Below are positions 51,065 through 58,828 of a DNA stretch of 64,000 bases, one piece after another (position 1 is the first letter of the stretch; each line of letters opens with the position of its first letter). The translations under genes and the position numbers were made by a program. The notes below the pieces were generated by a model. That model was given only the letters and a program-made list of their open reading frames with translations, did not search any database and was not told where the DNA came from. Origin of the DNA: CAZHHH01 sp052400685 (lineage in GTDB: Bacteria > Bacteroidota > Bacteroidia > Bacteroidales > Marinilabiliaceae); assembly GCA_052400685.1 (NCBI GenBank), contig JBQTGJ010000001.1. The stretch is one strand, 5' to 3'.

Positions 51065-52492
51065 ATGAAAAATTTAACCCTTTTTATCCTTTTTGCCTTT
51101 GCTTGCAGCTTTATCAGGGGACAGGAGGTTCATAAAAACAGAGTTGTTATATTAACCGATATTGAAGCCGATCCGGATGATACACAGTCGTTGGTACGTT
51201 TGTTTTTATATTCGAATCAAATCGACATCAAAGGTATTGTTGCGACCACTTCCTGTTGGCACACTTCCGTTGTAAATCCTGAATCAATTGAAAAAGTAAT
51301 TGAGGCATACGGCAAAGTACAGCCTAATCTTTTAAAACATGAGCCGGGTTTTCCTGATGCAAAAACGTTATCGATGCTCGTTAAGTCGGGATTGCCCAAA
51401 TATGGCATGACAGGCGTTGGGGAAGGCATGGATTCTGAAGGGTCTGATTGGATTATAGATATTCTGGAAGAAGATGATGAACGTCCCTTGTGGATTTCTG
51501 CCTGGGGTGGTGTGAATACGTTGGCTCAGGCATTGTTTACGATTGAAAAAACAAAAAGTAAAAAGGAAGCAAAAAGGTTAATATCAAAACTTAGAGTCTA
51601 TACCATATCTGATCAGGATGACAGTGGCATTTGGATTAGAGCTAATTTCCCCGATTTGTTCTACATCGTTAGTCCGGGCGATGATTATGCCAGCGCAACC
51701 TGGACAGCAATAAACAGTTATGTAAAAGGTATTGATAATGCAACTATTAGTAACAGGTGGATTGCTGAGAATATTCAACAGAATCATGGTCCACTGGGCG
51801 CTATTTATCCCGATGTGGCCTGGGGGATGGAAGGTGATACGCCTTCATTTTTAGGACTCATTGCCAATGGCCTTAATGATGCCGGGCATCCTGATTGGGG
51901 TGGTTGGGGTGGTCGTTACGAATTGTATATCCCCGATTTCTCAAAAACTAAAGACGGCGGTTCAATCGTTACCATTGCGCCTGAAAAAAGAGCAATCTGG
52001 ACAAATGCAATTGATAGTTACTCTCCTTATATAGCAGGTGAATATGGGCGTTCGGTGAAACGTGATACGGTTTCATTTGTAAATGATAAAGTTACGTTAT
52101 GGCGATGGAGAGATGATTTTCAGAATGATTTTGCAGCACGTATGTATTGGTGTATTCGGTCGTACGACGAAGCAAATCATCCTCCTGTTCCTGTGTTAAG
52201 TCATCCGGATCAAATAACGGTTAAATCAGGTGAGAATTTTTCTTTAGATGCGTTTGAGACGACCGACCCCGACGGCGATAGTTTCAGCTTTCTTTGGTTT
52301 AACTATCCTGAAGCGGGTACTTATAAGAAAATGATAAAGGTGAATGGTGCAGAAAATGTGCATTCAGTGAATTTCACGGCTCCGGTTGTAACTAAAACTG
52401 AAACAGCTCATTTTATATTGCGTGTCACCGACAAAGGAGAACCACAATTGTCACGTTATAAGCGGGTAATTGTTACAATCATTCCAAATTAA
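51065..52492 (+). CDS. Secreted nucleoside-hydrolase-like (DUF1593) protein with C-terminal Ig-like domain
   Basis: A 475-residue protein with a signal peptide (FILFAFACSFIRGQE). The DUF1593 domain (about 22-320) has the inosine-uridine-hydrolase-like Asp cluster ILTDIEADPDDTQSLVR, then GIVATTSCWH and WISAWGGVNTLAQAL. A cadherin- or Ig-like domain (about 375-475; SLDAFETTDPDGDSFSFLWF) ends the protein. It resembles the Sde0182-type secreted proteins of polysaccharide degraders. The retained Asp residues suggest glycoside cleavage, but no substrate is established. It converges on the GH28 gene with a 39-bp gap. Confidence 0.82.
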   Translation: MKNLTLFILFAFACSFIRGQEVHKNRVVILTDIEADPDDTQSLVRLFLYSNQIDIKGIVATTSCWHTSVVNPESIEKVIEAYGKVQPNLLKHEPGFPDAKTLSMLVKSGLPKYGMTGVGEGMDSEGSDWIIDILEEDDERPLWISAWGGVNTLAQALFTIEKTKSKKEAKRLISKLRVYTISDQDDSGIWIRANFPDLFYIVSPGDDYASATWTAINSYVKGIDNATISNRWIAENIQQNHGPLGAIYPDVAWGMEGDTPSFLGLIANGLNDAGHPDWGGWGGRYELYIPDFSKTKDGGSIVTIAPEKRAIWTNAIDSYSPYIAGEYGRSVKRDTVSFVNDKVTLWRWRDDFQNDFAARMYWCIRSYDEANHPPVPVLSHPDQITVKSGENFSLDAFETTDPDGDSFSFLWFNYPEAGTYKKMIKVNGAENVHSVNFTAPVVTKTETAHFILRVTDKGEPQLSRYKRVIVTIIPN

Positions 52493-52531
52493 AGTCATCT
52501 TTTTTATATGTCGTAAATGATTGGTGACCAT

Positions 52532-54046
52532 TTAAAATTCGGAGAATAGCATGTCCCTATTTTCCTGGTAGATCATTTTAACATTGTCAAAAACAACATT
52601 TTGACCTTCCAGTATTTCCATATTTTGGTTTTTGCTTCTGATTGTTGAATTTCGAATTACGAAGTCTTTGACATCTCTTAGTATAATCGATTCATTGCAG
52701 GTAATATCCATATTTTCCATCACAACATTTGTTAGAGGACTTTCAGGAATACATTTAGCTACAATAAAATTATTGTTGGTTTTAATTGTTACATCCCGGA
52801 TGAAAATATTGCGAACAATGGGCGTCAGCTCATTAATTGGCAGTTTGGGTAGCCGGTTTGCAAGTTCACCCACATAATAAGGGCTGCCAAGAAGGTCCCA
52901 TTCCAAAGCATGCTTGTTAATATTCATTACTACTCGTTCGTAATAGAGGTTCTCGACGCCACCACCACGCGGGCGCCTTGTTTTGAATCGAAAACCTCTG
53001 TCTGTTCCGTCAAAAATGCAATCATGCAGATATATGTTGCGTATCCATCCGGCGGTTTCGCTACCTGTGGTGATGGCACCGTGACCTGCTTCCGAAAGGC
53101 AATATCTTACAACGACATTTTCAGTAGGGCGGTTCACCCGTATACCGTCTTTGTCGCGCCCTGATTTCATTGTAAAACAATCGTCACCATTGTTCAGCGT
53201 TGAATATTCTATCAAAACATTGCGTGATGACTCGATGTCGATGCCGTCGCCTGTTGGTATTCCTACGGAGTTGACGGTAATGCCACGTATTATTACGCCA
53301 TCGCAATATATGGGCGTTACATTCCAGGTGACGCTGCGTTCGATGGTGATTTCTTCAATAAGTATATTTGTGCATTCAACTAAACAAACAGCTTTGGGTT
53401 TGTAAAAATAGCGACCATTGTGTCCGTCGTATAGTCTGCTTTCTACCGGACTGTTTTGATCAATGGCAATTTCTACGACTCCGGGCGCATTTTCGGCAGT
53501 ACGAACCGGTGTGTTCATTTCAGGGCCCACAATTTTACCTTTGCCTGTTAAAGCTATATTGTTTGCATTATGGGCATAGATGAAGCCGCCACTCGACATC
53601 ACTTCTATTCCTTCAACACGGGTGAACACGGCAGGCAGAAAATCTTCTATTTCACCACCTATATGAAGTTCAGCACCTTCCTGAAGATGCAGATTTACAT
53701 TGCTTTTGAGTATGATACGTCCTGTATTCCATATTCCGGGAGGGACAATTACCGTTCCGCCGCCGCGTTTACTGACTTTGTCAATGGCGTTTTGAATGTT
53801 TTTTGTGACTTTTTTAACAGGTTTTGCACCCATGCTGGTTATATTAAGCGTGTAGGACGGAAACTGTGGTTTTTTAAGTTGCGGTATGTCGAATGGCGCA
53901 GTGATGGGCGCTATTTCTCCAGGCATGGCTTTGGCGCCGACCTGGCTTTTGTTTAAAAATGGGGCATCTGACCGGGGGGTATTGAATTGTGCCTGACAGG
54001 TTAATGCGATAATTGAAAACAGATAGATTATGCTAATCCTTTTCAT
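52532..54046 (-). CDS. GH28 polygalacturonase-family hydrolase
   Basis: A 504-residue secreted right-handed beta-helix enzyme of family 28, which hydrolyses alpha-1,4 bonds in galacturonans. The signal peptide ends LTCQAQF. Catalytic motifs are all present: TGDGID (Asp267), NGDD (Asp288-Asp289), GHG (His322) and RFK (Arg353-Lys355). A pectate-lyase-like N-terminal strand set (GGGTVIVPPGIWNTGRI) precedes them. Insertions beyond the endo-enzyme length suggest an exo- or rhamnogalacturonan-type specificity (inference). The gene has no SusC/SusD neighbours. Its upstream region runs directly into the 23-bp minisatellite, which leaves only about 45-70 bp of unique sequence for a promoter. Confidence 0.92.
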   Translation of the reverse strand: MKRISIIYLFSIIALTCQAQFNTPRSDAPFLNKSQVGAKAMPGEIAPITAPFDIPQLKKPQFPSYTLNITSMGAKPVKKVTKNIQNAIDKVSKRGGGTVIVPPGIWNTGRIILKSNVNLHLQEGAELHIGGEIEDFLPAVFTRVEGIEVMSSGGFIYAHNANNIALTGKGKIVGPEMNTPVRTAENAPGVVEIAIDQNSPVESRLYDGHNGRYFYKPKAVCLVECTNILIEEITIERSVTWNVTPIYCDGVIIRGITVNSVGIPTGDGIDIESSRNVLIEYSTLNNGDDCFTMKSGRDKDGIRVNRPTENVVVRYCLSEAGHGAITTGSETAGWIRNIYLHDCIFDGTDRGFRFKTRRPRGGGVENLYYERVVMNINKHALEWDLLGSPYYVGELANRLPKLPINELTPIVRNIFIRDVTIKTNNNFIVAKCIPESPLTNVVMENMDITCNESIILRDVKDFVIRNSTIRSKNQNMEILEGQNVVFDNVKMIYQENRDMLFSEF

Positions 54047-54091
54047 TTGAGATGGTTTTAAGTGGTTCCTAATTCGGTCAAATTTAATATT

Positions 54092-54651
54092 TTATTCCAA
54101 AGTAGTATGAGGTTACTATCTCAAGGTGTATGAGGTTACTGNNNNNNNNNNNNNNNNNNNNNNNNNNNNNNNNNNNNNNNNNNNNNNNNNNNNNNNNNNN
54201 NNNNNNNNNNNNNNNNNNNNNNNNNNNNNNNNNNNNNACTGTCTCATGGTATCGGAGGTTACTGTCTCATGGTATCGGAGGTTACTGTCTCATGGTATCG
54301 GAGGTTACTGTCTCATGGTATCGGAGGTTACTGTCTCACGGTATCGAAGGTTACTGTCTCATGGTATCGAAGGTTACTGTCTCATGGTATCGTAGGTTAC
54401 TGTCTCACGGTATCGAAGGTTATTACCTCAAGGCGTATGAGACTACTGTCTCAAGGTGTATGATGCCATTTACTGGGGGTGCCCGATGCCATTTACTGGG
54501 GGTGCCCGATACCATTTACTGGGGGTGCCCGATACCATTTACTGGGAGTGCCCGATACCATTTACTAGGGGTGCCCGATACCATTTACTCAAGGTGTATG
54601 AGACTACTGTCTCAAGGTGTCCGGGGTTACTAGCTCAAGGAGTGTAGTCCA
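54092..54651. repeat. 23-bp tandem repeat array (minisatellite), interrupted by an assembly gap
   Basis: At least 18 units of exactly 23 bp run from 54238 to 54651. One clear unit (54115-54137), a degenerate one (54092-54114) and a unit start (54138) precede the gap. Units 54238-54421 have the type ACTGTCTCATGG...GGTT. Units 54468-54582 have the type ATTTACTGGGGG...ATACC. Outer and junction units (54422-54467, 54583-54651) carry CTCAAGGTGTATGAG. Shared positions (C6, T7, GG at 11-12) show a common origin. The period is not a multiple of 3, and stops occur in all frames when followed through, so it is not coding. Confidence 0.92.
54142..54237. other. Assembly gap (96 N) inside the minisatellite
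   Basis: Ninety-six unresolved bases. The unit starts at 54138 and 54238 are 100 bp apart, which is not a multiple of 23. The gap size is therefore an estimate, or the hidden part contains an irregular unit. Confidence 0.95.
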
Positions 54652-54656
54652 TTTTG

Positions 54657-55184
54657 TTATAAAAATGCAAATATTACGACCACAATAATGCCGGCTGTGA
54701 ACCACCAGATGCCACGCCGTATGAAACCGTTTTTTCCCGGCACCATAACGAGTCCTGAAATGGCCAGAAAGATTAATACAATGGCATAGATGTCGGCAAT
54801 GGGCCCCCAGCCTTTAACCTGGTTTTCGTGCAGTTGGCTCATGAAGATGACCAGCGGGCGATCTTGATAGGTCTCGTAGGTGGTGCTGCCTGTAGCCGTT
54901 TGGTAGTTACCCAGACCGCCCGGAAAATAAAATAGCTTTTTGTCTGCCCGATCTTCCACATAAGTGATGCCCTTATAGGTTGTGTGCGCGAGCCATTCGG
55001 ATTTTAGTGCATCAACCGGAAGATCTTTTTGTAATTGAATGCTTCCTGAAATCGTTTTAACACCCATTTTGTGGTGCAGAAAGAACCCCGAAAGCGCATA
55101 CATCAGGGTTATTCCTACTACCAAATAGCCGGCATCGCGGTGGATTCGGCGCAGCCATAATCGTATTTTGTTTTTTGCCAGCAT
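54657..55184 (-). CDS. PepSY-associated membrane protein
   Basis: A 175-residue inner-membrane protein with an N-terminal helix (IHRDAGYLVVGITLMYALSGFFLHH, with conserved His), a periplasmic region of about 90 residues and two C-terminal helices (IYAIVLIFLAISGLVMVPG and WWFTAGIIVVVIFAFL). This is the PepSY-TM architecture, found in ferric-siderophore reductases and in small uptake-associated proteins such as XusC. It may bind heme through the His residues or reduce a metal chelate (inference). It is the last gene of the receptor cluster, 5 bp after the OB-fold lipoprotein gene. Confidence 0.8.
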   Translation of the reverse strand: MLAKNKIRLWLRRIHRDAGYLVVGITLMYALSGFFLHHKMGVKTISGSIQLQKDLPVDALKSEWLAHTTYKGITYVEDRADKKLFYFPGGLGNYQTATGSTTYETYQDRPLVIFMSQLHENQVKGWGPIADIYAIVLIFLAISGLVMVPGKNGFIRRGIWWFTAGIIVVVIFAFL

Positions 55185-55189
55185 AAATT

Positions 55190-55747
55190 TTATTCTACAA
55201 TTTTGTAATTAGTTCCGTCCACATAAAATACAGAGTAGAAATCTTTATTATTGGCCGTCATCCAATCGCGCATTTCCTTAATGTTAGATAACTCCGCACT
55301 GCATTGGTTTTGGTCAATTTCGGCCTGCTCTTTTTGGTTGATAGTTTTTTGTTCCCATTGGTTAATGTATTTTTCAGAAAGCCGTTTTTCCCGGATAAAA
55401 CCTTTTACCACCATACGTGTTCCGTTTAGTTCTGAGTTAAATCCGCCGATGTCTCCTTTTGCTTCTATCCGTATGGAGGTGTCGGTACTTTCGTCTTTTA
55501 AAAAGCAGCGTTTCCCTGAGTGTTTGCACACATGTGTGACGACTCCTTTTATGACGATTTCCTGATCGACGTTATCGGCTGCTATTTTCATGAGCCGGTC
55601 AACATTTATCGCTTTGGAAGTGTCTACGGTAACCGCTTCTGAAGTTTCAGCAGGGATGGTTTCTGTTGTGTTTTTAGATTTACTGCCCGACGACCCACAG
55701 GCTGTCAGTAAAAATGCAGTTGTCAGTAAAAAGAATAGTTGTTTCAT
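55190..55747 (-). CDS. Lipoprotein with OB-fold-like domain
   Basis: A 185-residue lipoprotein (lipobox Cys17 in LLTACGSS). A Ser/Thr-rich linker (about 18-45) precedes an OB-fold nucleic-acid/oligosaccharide-type beta-barrel: DRLMKIAADNVDQEIVIKGVV, then THVCKHSGKRCFLKDE, SIRIEAKGDIGGF and LNGTRMVVKGFI. Two Cys in HVCKHSGKRC could bind metal. The tail (KEQAEIDQNQCSAEL) is helical. Function is unknown. Its position between DUF4857 and the PepSY-type gene suggests a periplasmic partner of the uptake system. Confidence 0.75.
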   Translation of the reverse strand: MKQLFFLLTTAFLLTACGSSGSKSKNTTETIPAETSEAVTVDTSKAINVDRLMKIAADNVDQEIVIKGVVTHVCKHSGKRCFLKDESTDTSIRIEAKGDIGGFNSELNGTRMVVKGFIREKRLSEKYINQWEQKTINQKEQAEIDQNQCSAELSNIKEMRDWMTANNKDFYSVFYVDGTNYKIVE

Positions 55748-55786
55748 TTTTTTGAGATTTAGTAATTTATTATTTGTGTTGCTATT

Positions 55787-57010
55787 TTAATTGTCGGCAT
55801 TTTCACTATCACCAAGAATCAATGTGCTCAGTAAACCAAAGATCCCGGTTAGCGCAATTAAGATCACGGAATAGACGGGTACCCTTCGTTTTTGTTTTTT
55901 GCTGACGAGGAGGTACCCCAAAAGTAGTAAAACAGCTGATATGAGGTAGCCAAAACCGGTGAACTGTAATCGAGGCTTTACGTATTCGTCATTAACCGAG
56001 GTGAAATTCAGGCTAAACGGGAAAAGTGCATTGAATGCCATACGTTTTTTTTCAGGACCCTGAAATGACAGGCTATCCTTCAATTGATAACCGGAGCCAT
56101 CGATGGCATAAATGGTTTGTTTTTTTTCAGAGGTCACCTGAACATTCCAATTGAAAAGGTTACCCATTACCAACAGGTTATCTTTTTCGGGGTCGAAAGG
56201 TGAAGCAGGTATTTCTTTTACAGCGTATCCATCTGTGAAAATTGTAAACAGGCGGCCATCTTCCGATATAAGAAATGCATAGAACTGCCGAGCACTGTAC
56301 TCGGTAACTGTTAACCATATTGGCGTGACGTCAGCAGGCAGCTTGATATACCCCACATAAGGGCGCCCATTAACCATTTTTAAATGAAACAGATGGTTGT
56401 GGCTGTCCACAATGAAGTAACCCTCATCGTAAGCTTTGCGTGTTGTAGGGTTTCCTGCCACTATTTTTGCAGGGCCTTGAAATCCTTTATTTTGCAGGGC
56501 GTCATCGAACCTGATGCTCTTATTTTTGTCGATGGTATTGCTTTCAGGTTTCACAAACGTCAGGTGGTTCGTCAGTCTGAAGCGGTCACCGGGCATTTCC
56601 AGATCCACTCTTTTGGGCATCGACTCAAAGAGTGTATACAGCGGAATGGAGGGCTTGTTTTTGTCGGAAGGACGGTAACGGAAATAGAAGCTGTTACGGG
56701 AAATGATGCTTTGATTTATTTCCACGCCGTGAATGGAGTCGGGCAGGTTGCCTTCCCTCGCCAGTTGCCGGTAATACACCATCGGCAGGAGACTGTCGAA
56801 TTGTGTCTGATTATAAGTATTGCCGTGTGCATCTTTTAAAATCGTTTGTTCATTTATGGTTTCCCTGATTCCAAAAGTTTCGGCCACACAACTGTAATAA
56901 GTAAACGGATAACGACTTTGACTGTCGGTGGCAATTTTCCATAACCAGGGTAGCACCCAGGCTAGTATGAATACTGTTGTGATGGAAAGTAATATTTTAA
57001 TGATCTTCAT
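55787..57010 (-). CDS. DUF4857 membrane protein
   Basis: A 407-residue protein with an N-terminal anchor (ILLSITTVFILAWVLPWLW), a large periplasmic region (about 25-335) and two C-terminal helices (GYLISAVLLLLGYLLV and YSVILIALTGIFGLLSTLIL). It matches the DUF4857 type that accompanies TonB-dependent receptor and ABC genes in Bacteroides and relatives. The periplasmic part has propeller-like strands (YFIVDSHNHLFHLKMVNGRP, FLISEDGRLFTIFTDG). No function is established. It is separated from the ABC permease by 223 bp holding a family A repeat, and lies 39 bp before the lipoprotein gene. Confidence 0.78.
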   Translation of the reverse strand: MKIIKILLSITTVFILAWVLPWLWKIATDSQSRYPFTYYSCVAETFGIRETINEQTILKDAHGNTYNQTQFDSLLPMVYYRQLAREGNLPDSIHGVEINQSIISRNSFYFRYRPSDKNKPSIPLYTLFESMPKRVDLEMPGDRFRLTNHLTFVKPESNTIDKNKSIRFDDALQNKGFQGPAKIVAGNPTTRKAYDEGYFIVDSHNHLFHLKMVNGRPYVGYIKLPADVTPIWLTVTEYSARQFYAFLISEDGRLFTIFTDGYAVKEIPASPFDPEKDNLLVMGNLFNWNVQVTSEKKQTIYAIDGSGYQLKDSLSFQGPEKKRMAFNALFPFSLNFTSVNDEYVKPRLQFTGFGYLISAVLLLLGYLLVSKKQKRRVPVYSVILIALTGIFGLLSTLILGDSENADN

Positions 57011-57026
57011 TGTTATTATTTTAAAT

Positions 57027-57154
57027 AGTGTTTGTCTATCAAGTCAATTACTATGTTGTGATTTTCATAAAAAAGTTATCTATGAAAAGTCAACGCCTTG
57101 ATCTTTATGGCTTCACAAGCCTTGTTTTTAAACACTTAGTTTACGGCAGGGCTC
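57027..57154 (-). repeat. Family A interspersed repeat (about 128 bp, reverse orientation)
   Basis: Begins on plus AGTGTTTGTCTATCAAGTCA and continues TTTTCATAAAAAAGTTATCT, ATGAAAAGTCAACGCCTTGA and GCTTCACAAGCCTTG. The far end (TTACGGCAGGGCTCT) is degenerate. It lies within the receptor-to-PepSY gene cluster. Confidence 0.7.
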
Positions 57155-57233
57155 TCAATTGTGTTCCGCTTCTTTAGTTTCCGCTTGCTTTGTATGGAAA
57201 ATGTCTAAAAATTCATGTGAGACATTGTGTTAC

Positions 57234-57902
57234 TTATTGTTTTCCCACTTTTAATCGGTAGACTGATAGCCATAGAAACAATATAAGCAAGATGGTAATA
57301 ACCACCATTGGAATGGTCATGTGGGCATAGGCAGCCGGGAAATCCACCAGAAAGAGCATCCTGATCAGAGCGACTGAAATAAGTATGTTGGGAATGCGCA
57401 TTCGCCAGGTGGGTTCTACGGCCACAAATACGCAGGCCAGATAGGCCCATACGCCGGCCACATACCACGGAATGACGGTTAGGATGCCCTGAAGGACAAT
57501 TTCAGGTGCAAACAATAGACGCATACCAGTGATTAATGCTGCTACCTGAATTATGAATAGAGCTGTTAATAGTACGAATCCATAGCCGACCATCCATGTG
57601 GTGATGGTTTTTTCGGGCATGGGTAAATGAAATGTAAGTTTAATACGACGGCTTGTAATTTCCGGGATAAACTGCGACAGTCCTAGCAACGCACCGTCAA
57701 GTAATGGCAGAAATTTCAGCTCCGAAAACAAAAATTGGTTACGGGTTATGACGACGTCCCAGATATGTTCTGCTCCCACCAGCCGGAAAGAACGTCCTAC
57801 ACGCATAAACATGTATATGTGTAACACCATTCCTACTATGGCAATGGCCAGCAGAAACCAGCGTGTTTTGATCCATTCTTTGTATAATAATCCTTTTATC
57901 AT
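57234..57902 (-). CDS. ABC transporter permease-like membrane protein
   Basis: A 222-residue protein with six predicted helices and the typical ABC-2 opening MIKGLLYKEWIKTRWFLLAI. Other helices include TTWMVGYGFVLLTALFIIQV and MTIPMVVITILLILFLWLSV. It starts 4 bp after the ATPase gene ends, so the two form a pair. It probably moves or remodels a periplasmic component of the uptake system, in either direction. Substrate unknown. Confidence 0.8.
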   Translation of the reverse strand: MIKGLLYKEWIKTRWFLLAIAIVGMVLHIYMFMRVGRSFRLVGAEHIWDVVITRNQFLFSELKFLPLLDGALLGLSQFIPEITSRRIKLTFHLPMPEKTITTWMVGYGFVLLTALFIIQVAALITGMRLLFAPEIVLQGILTVIPWYVAGVWAYLACVFVAVEPTWRMRIPNILISVALIRMLFLVDFPAAYAHMTIPMVVITILLILFLWLSVYRLKVGKQ

Positions 57903-57906
57903 AGTT

Positions 57907-58788
57907 TTAGTATTTACCGGTCAAGCCGATGAAGGCTTCTTCGAGCGTTAACGATTCTTCCTGTATGTTATTGGCCTCAAATCCCTGTTGCTGTAATTTT
58001 TGTATTATGTTGTCTTTTCCGGCGTCTGAATAGAATTCGATTTTATTGCGGATGCTTTCGGGATTTACAACGGGCATAAGATGCCATTGCGGCGGCGTGT
58101 TGGTGACCATCCGATAGCGTTTAAAGGATTCGAGGAACTGGTTTACGGGTTTTTGAAGCAGTAATTTGCCATAGTCCAGAATCATGCAGTCGTCTATGAG
58201 TCGTTCCATGTCCTGAATAATGTGTGACGTCACGAATACCGTTTTTTCTTCGGCCTGCGCATATTCACTGAGATAATCAACGAAGAGACGCCGATAGCCC
58301 GGATCCAGACCCATGGAGAAATCATCAAGGATTAGCAGATCGGCATTCTGTGCTAAAATAATGCCCAATGCAACCTGTGAGCGCTGTCCGCATGACATTC
58401 TGGCTATTCGTTGTTTGGGGGCTATTCGAAGTTTGTTCATCAACTCCCAGAATGGCGTCTTGTTCCATTTGGGGTAAAATGAGGCATAGAATTTTTCTAT
58501 CTGTACAATATTCATAAATGAGTATTGTACATGCCCTTCAAGCAATAGTGCCACCTTCTGTTTGACAGCGGGTGTTAGTCTGCCGGCTTGTTGCCCAAAC
58601 ATAAGACATTCTCCTGACTTGGGTTGCAGGTAACCGTTAAGAATATTGATGGTGGTTGTTTTGCCGGTTCCGTTTTTACCCAATAGGCCGACGATTCGTC
58701 CTTTGGGTATAGCAAAATTGAGGTTTTCGTAAATGCATCTGTCTCCATAATAATGGGTCAGATTTCGGCATTCAATGACGTTTTCCAT
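57907..58788 (-). CDS. ABC transporter ATP-binding protein
   Basis: A 293-residue ATPase with Walker A GKNGTGKTT (37-45), signature MSCGQRSQVALG (131-142) and Walker B LLILDDFSMGLDP (151-163). The catalytic Glu after Walker B is Asp156, a conservative change that may slow hydrolysis. The H-loop is TSHIIQDME. A C-terminal extension of about 80 residues follows. It is paired with the permease-like gene and lies 40 bp after the DUF6850 gene. Confidence 0.9.
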   Translation of the reverse strand: MENVIECRNLTHYYGDRCIYENLNFAIPKGRIVGLLGKNGTGKTTTINILNGYLQPKSGECLMFGQQAGRLTPAVKQKVALLLEGHVQYSFMNIVQIEKFYASFYPKWNKTPFWELMNKLRIAPKQRIARMSCGQRSQVALGIILAQNADLLILDDFSMGLDPGYRRLFVDYLSEYAQAEEKTVFVTSHIIQDMERLIDDCMILDYGKLLLQKPVNQFLESFKRYRMVTNTPPQWHLMPVVNPESIRNKIEFYSDAGKDNIIQKLQQQGFEANNIQEESLTLEEAFIGLTGKY

Positions 58789-58828
58789 TTTATGTCTTTT
58801 TCTAACTTTTTGTGTAACCTTCCTCAGT

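Noticed and set aside
54126..54647. Overlapping plus-strand reading frames translating to repeats such as LSHGIGGYCLMVSEVTV
   Set aside because: They are translations of the 23-bp minisatellite and the N gap. The period is not a multiple of three, and no start signal or homology supports coding.
54092..54651. CRISPR array
   Set aside because: There are no spacers: units follow each other directly every 23 bp, and no cas genes are present.
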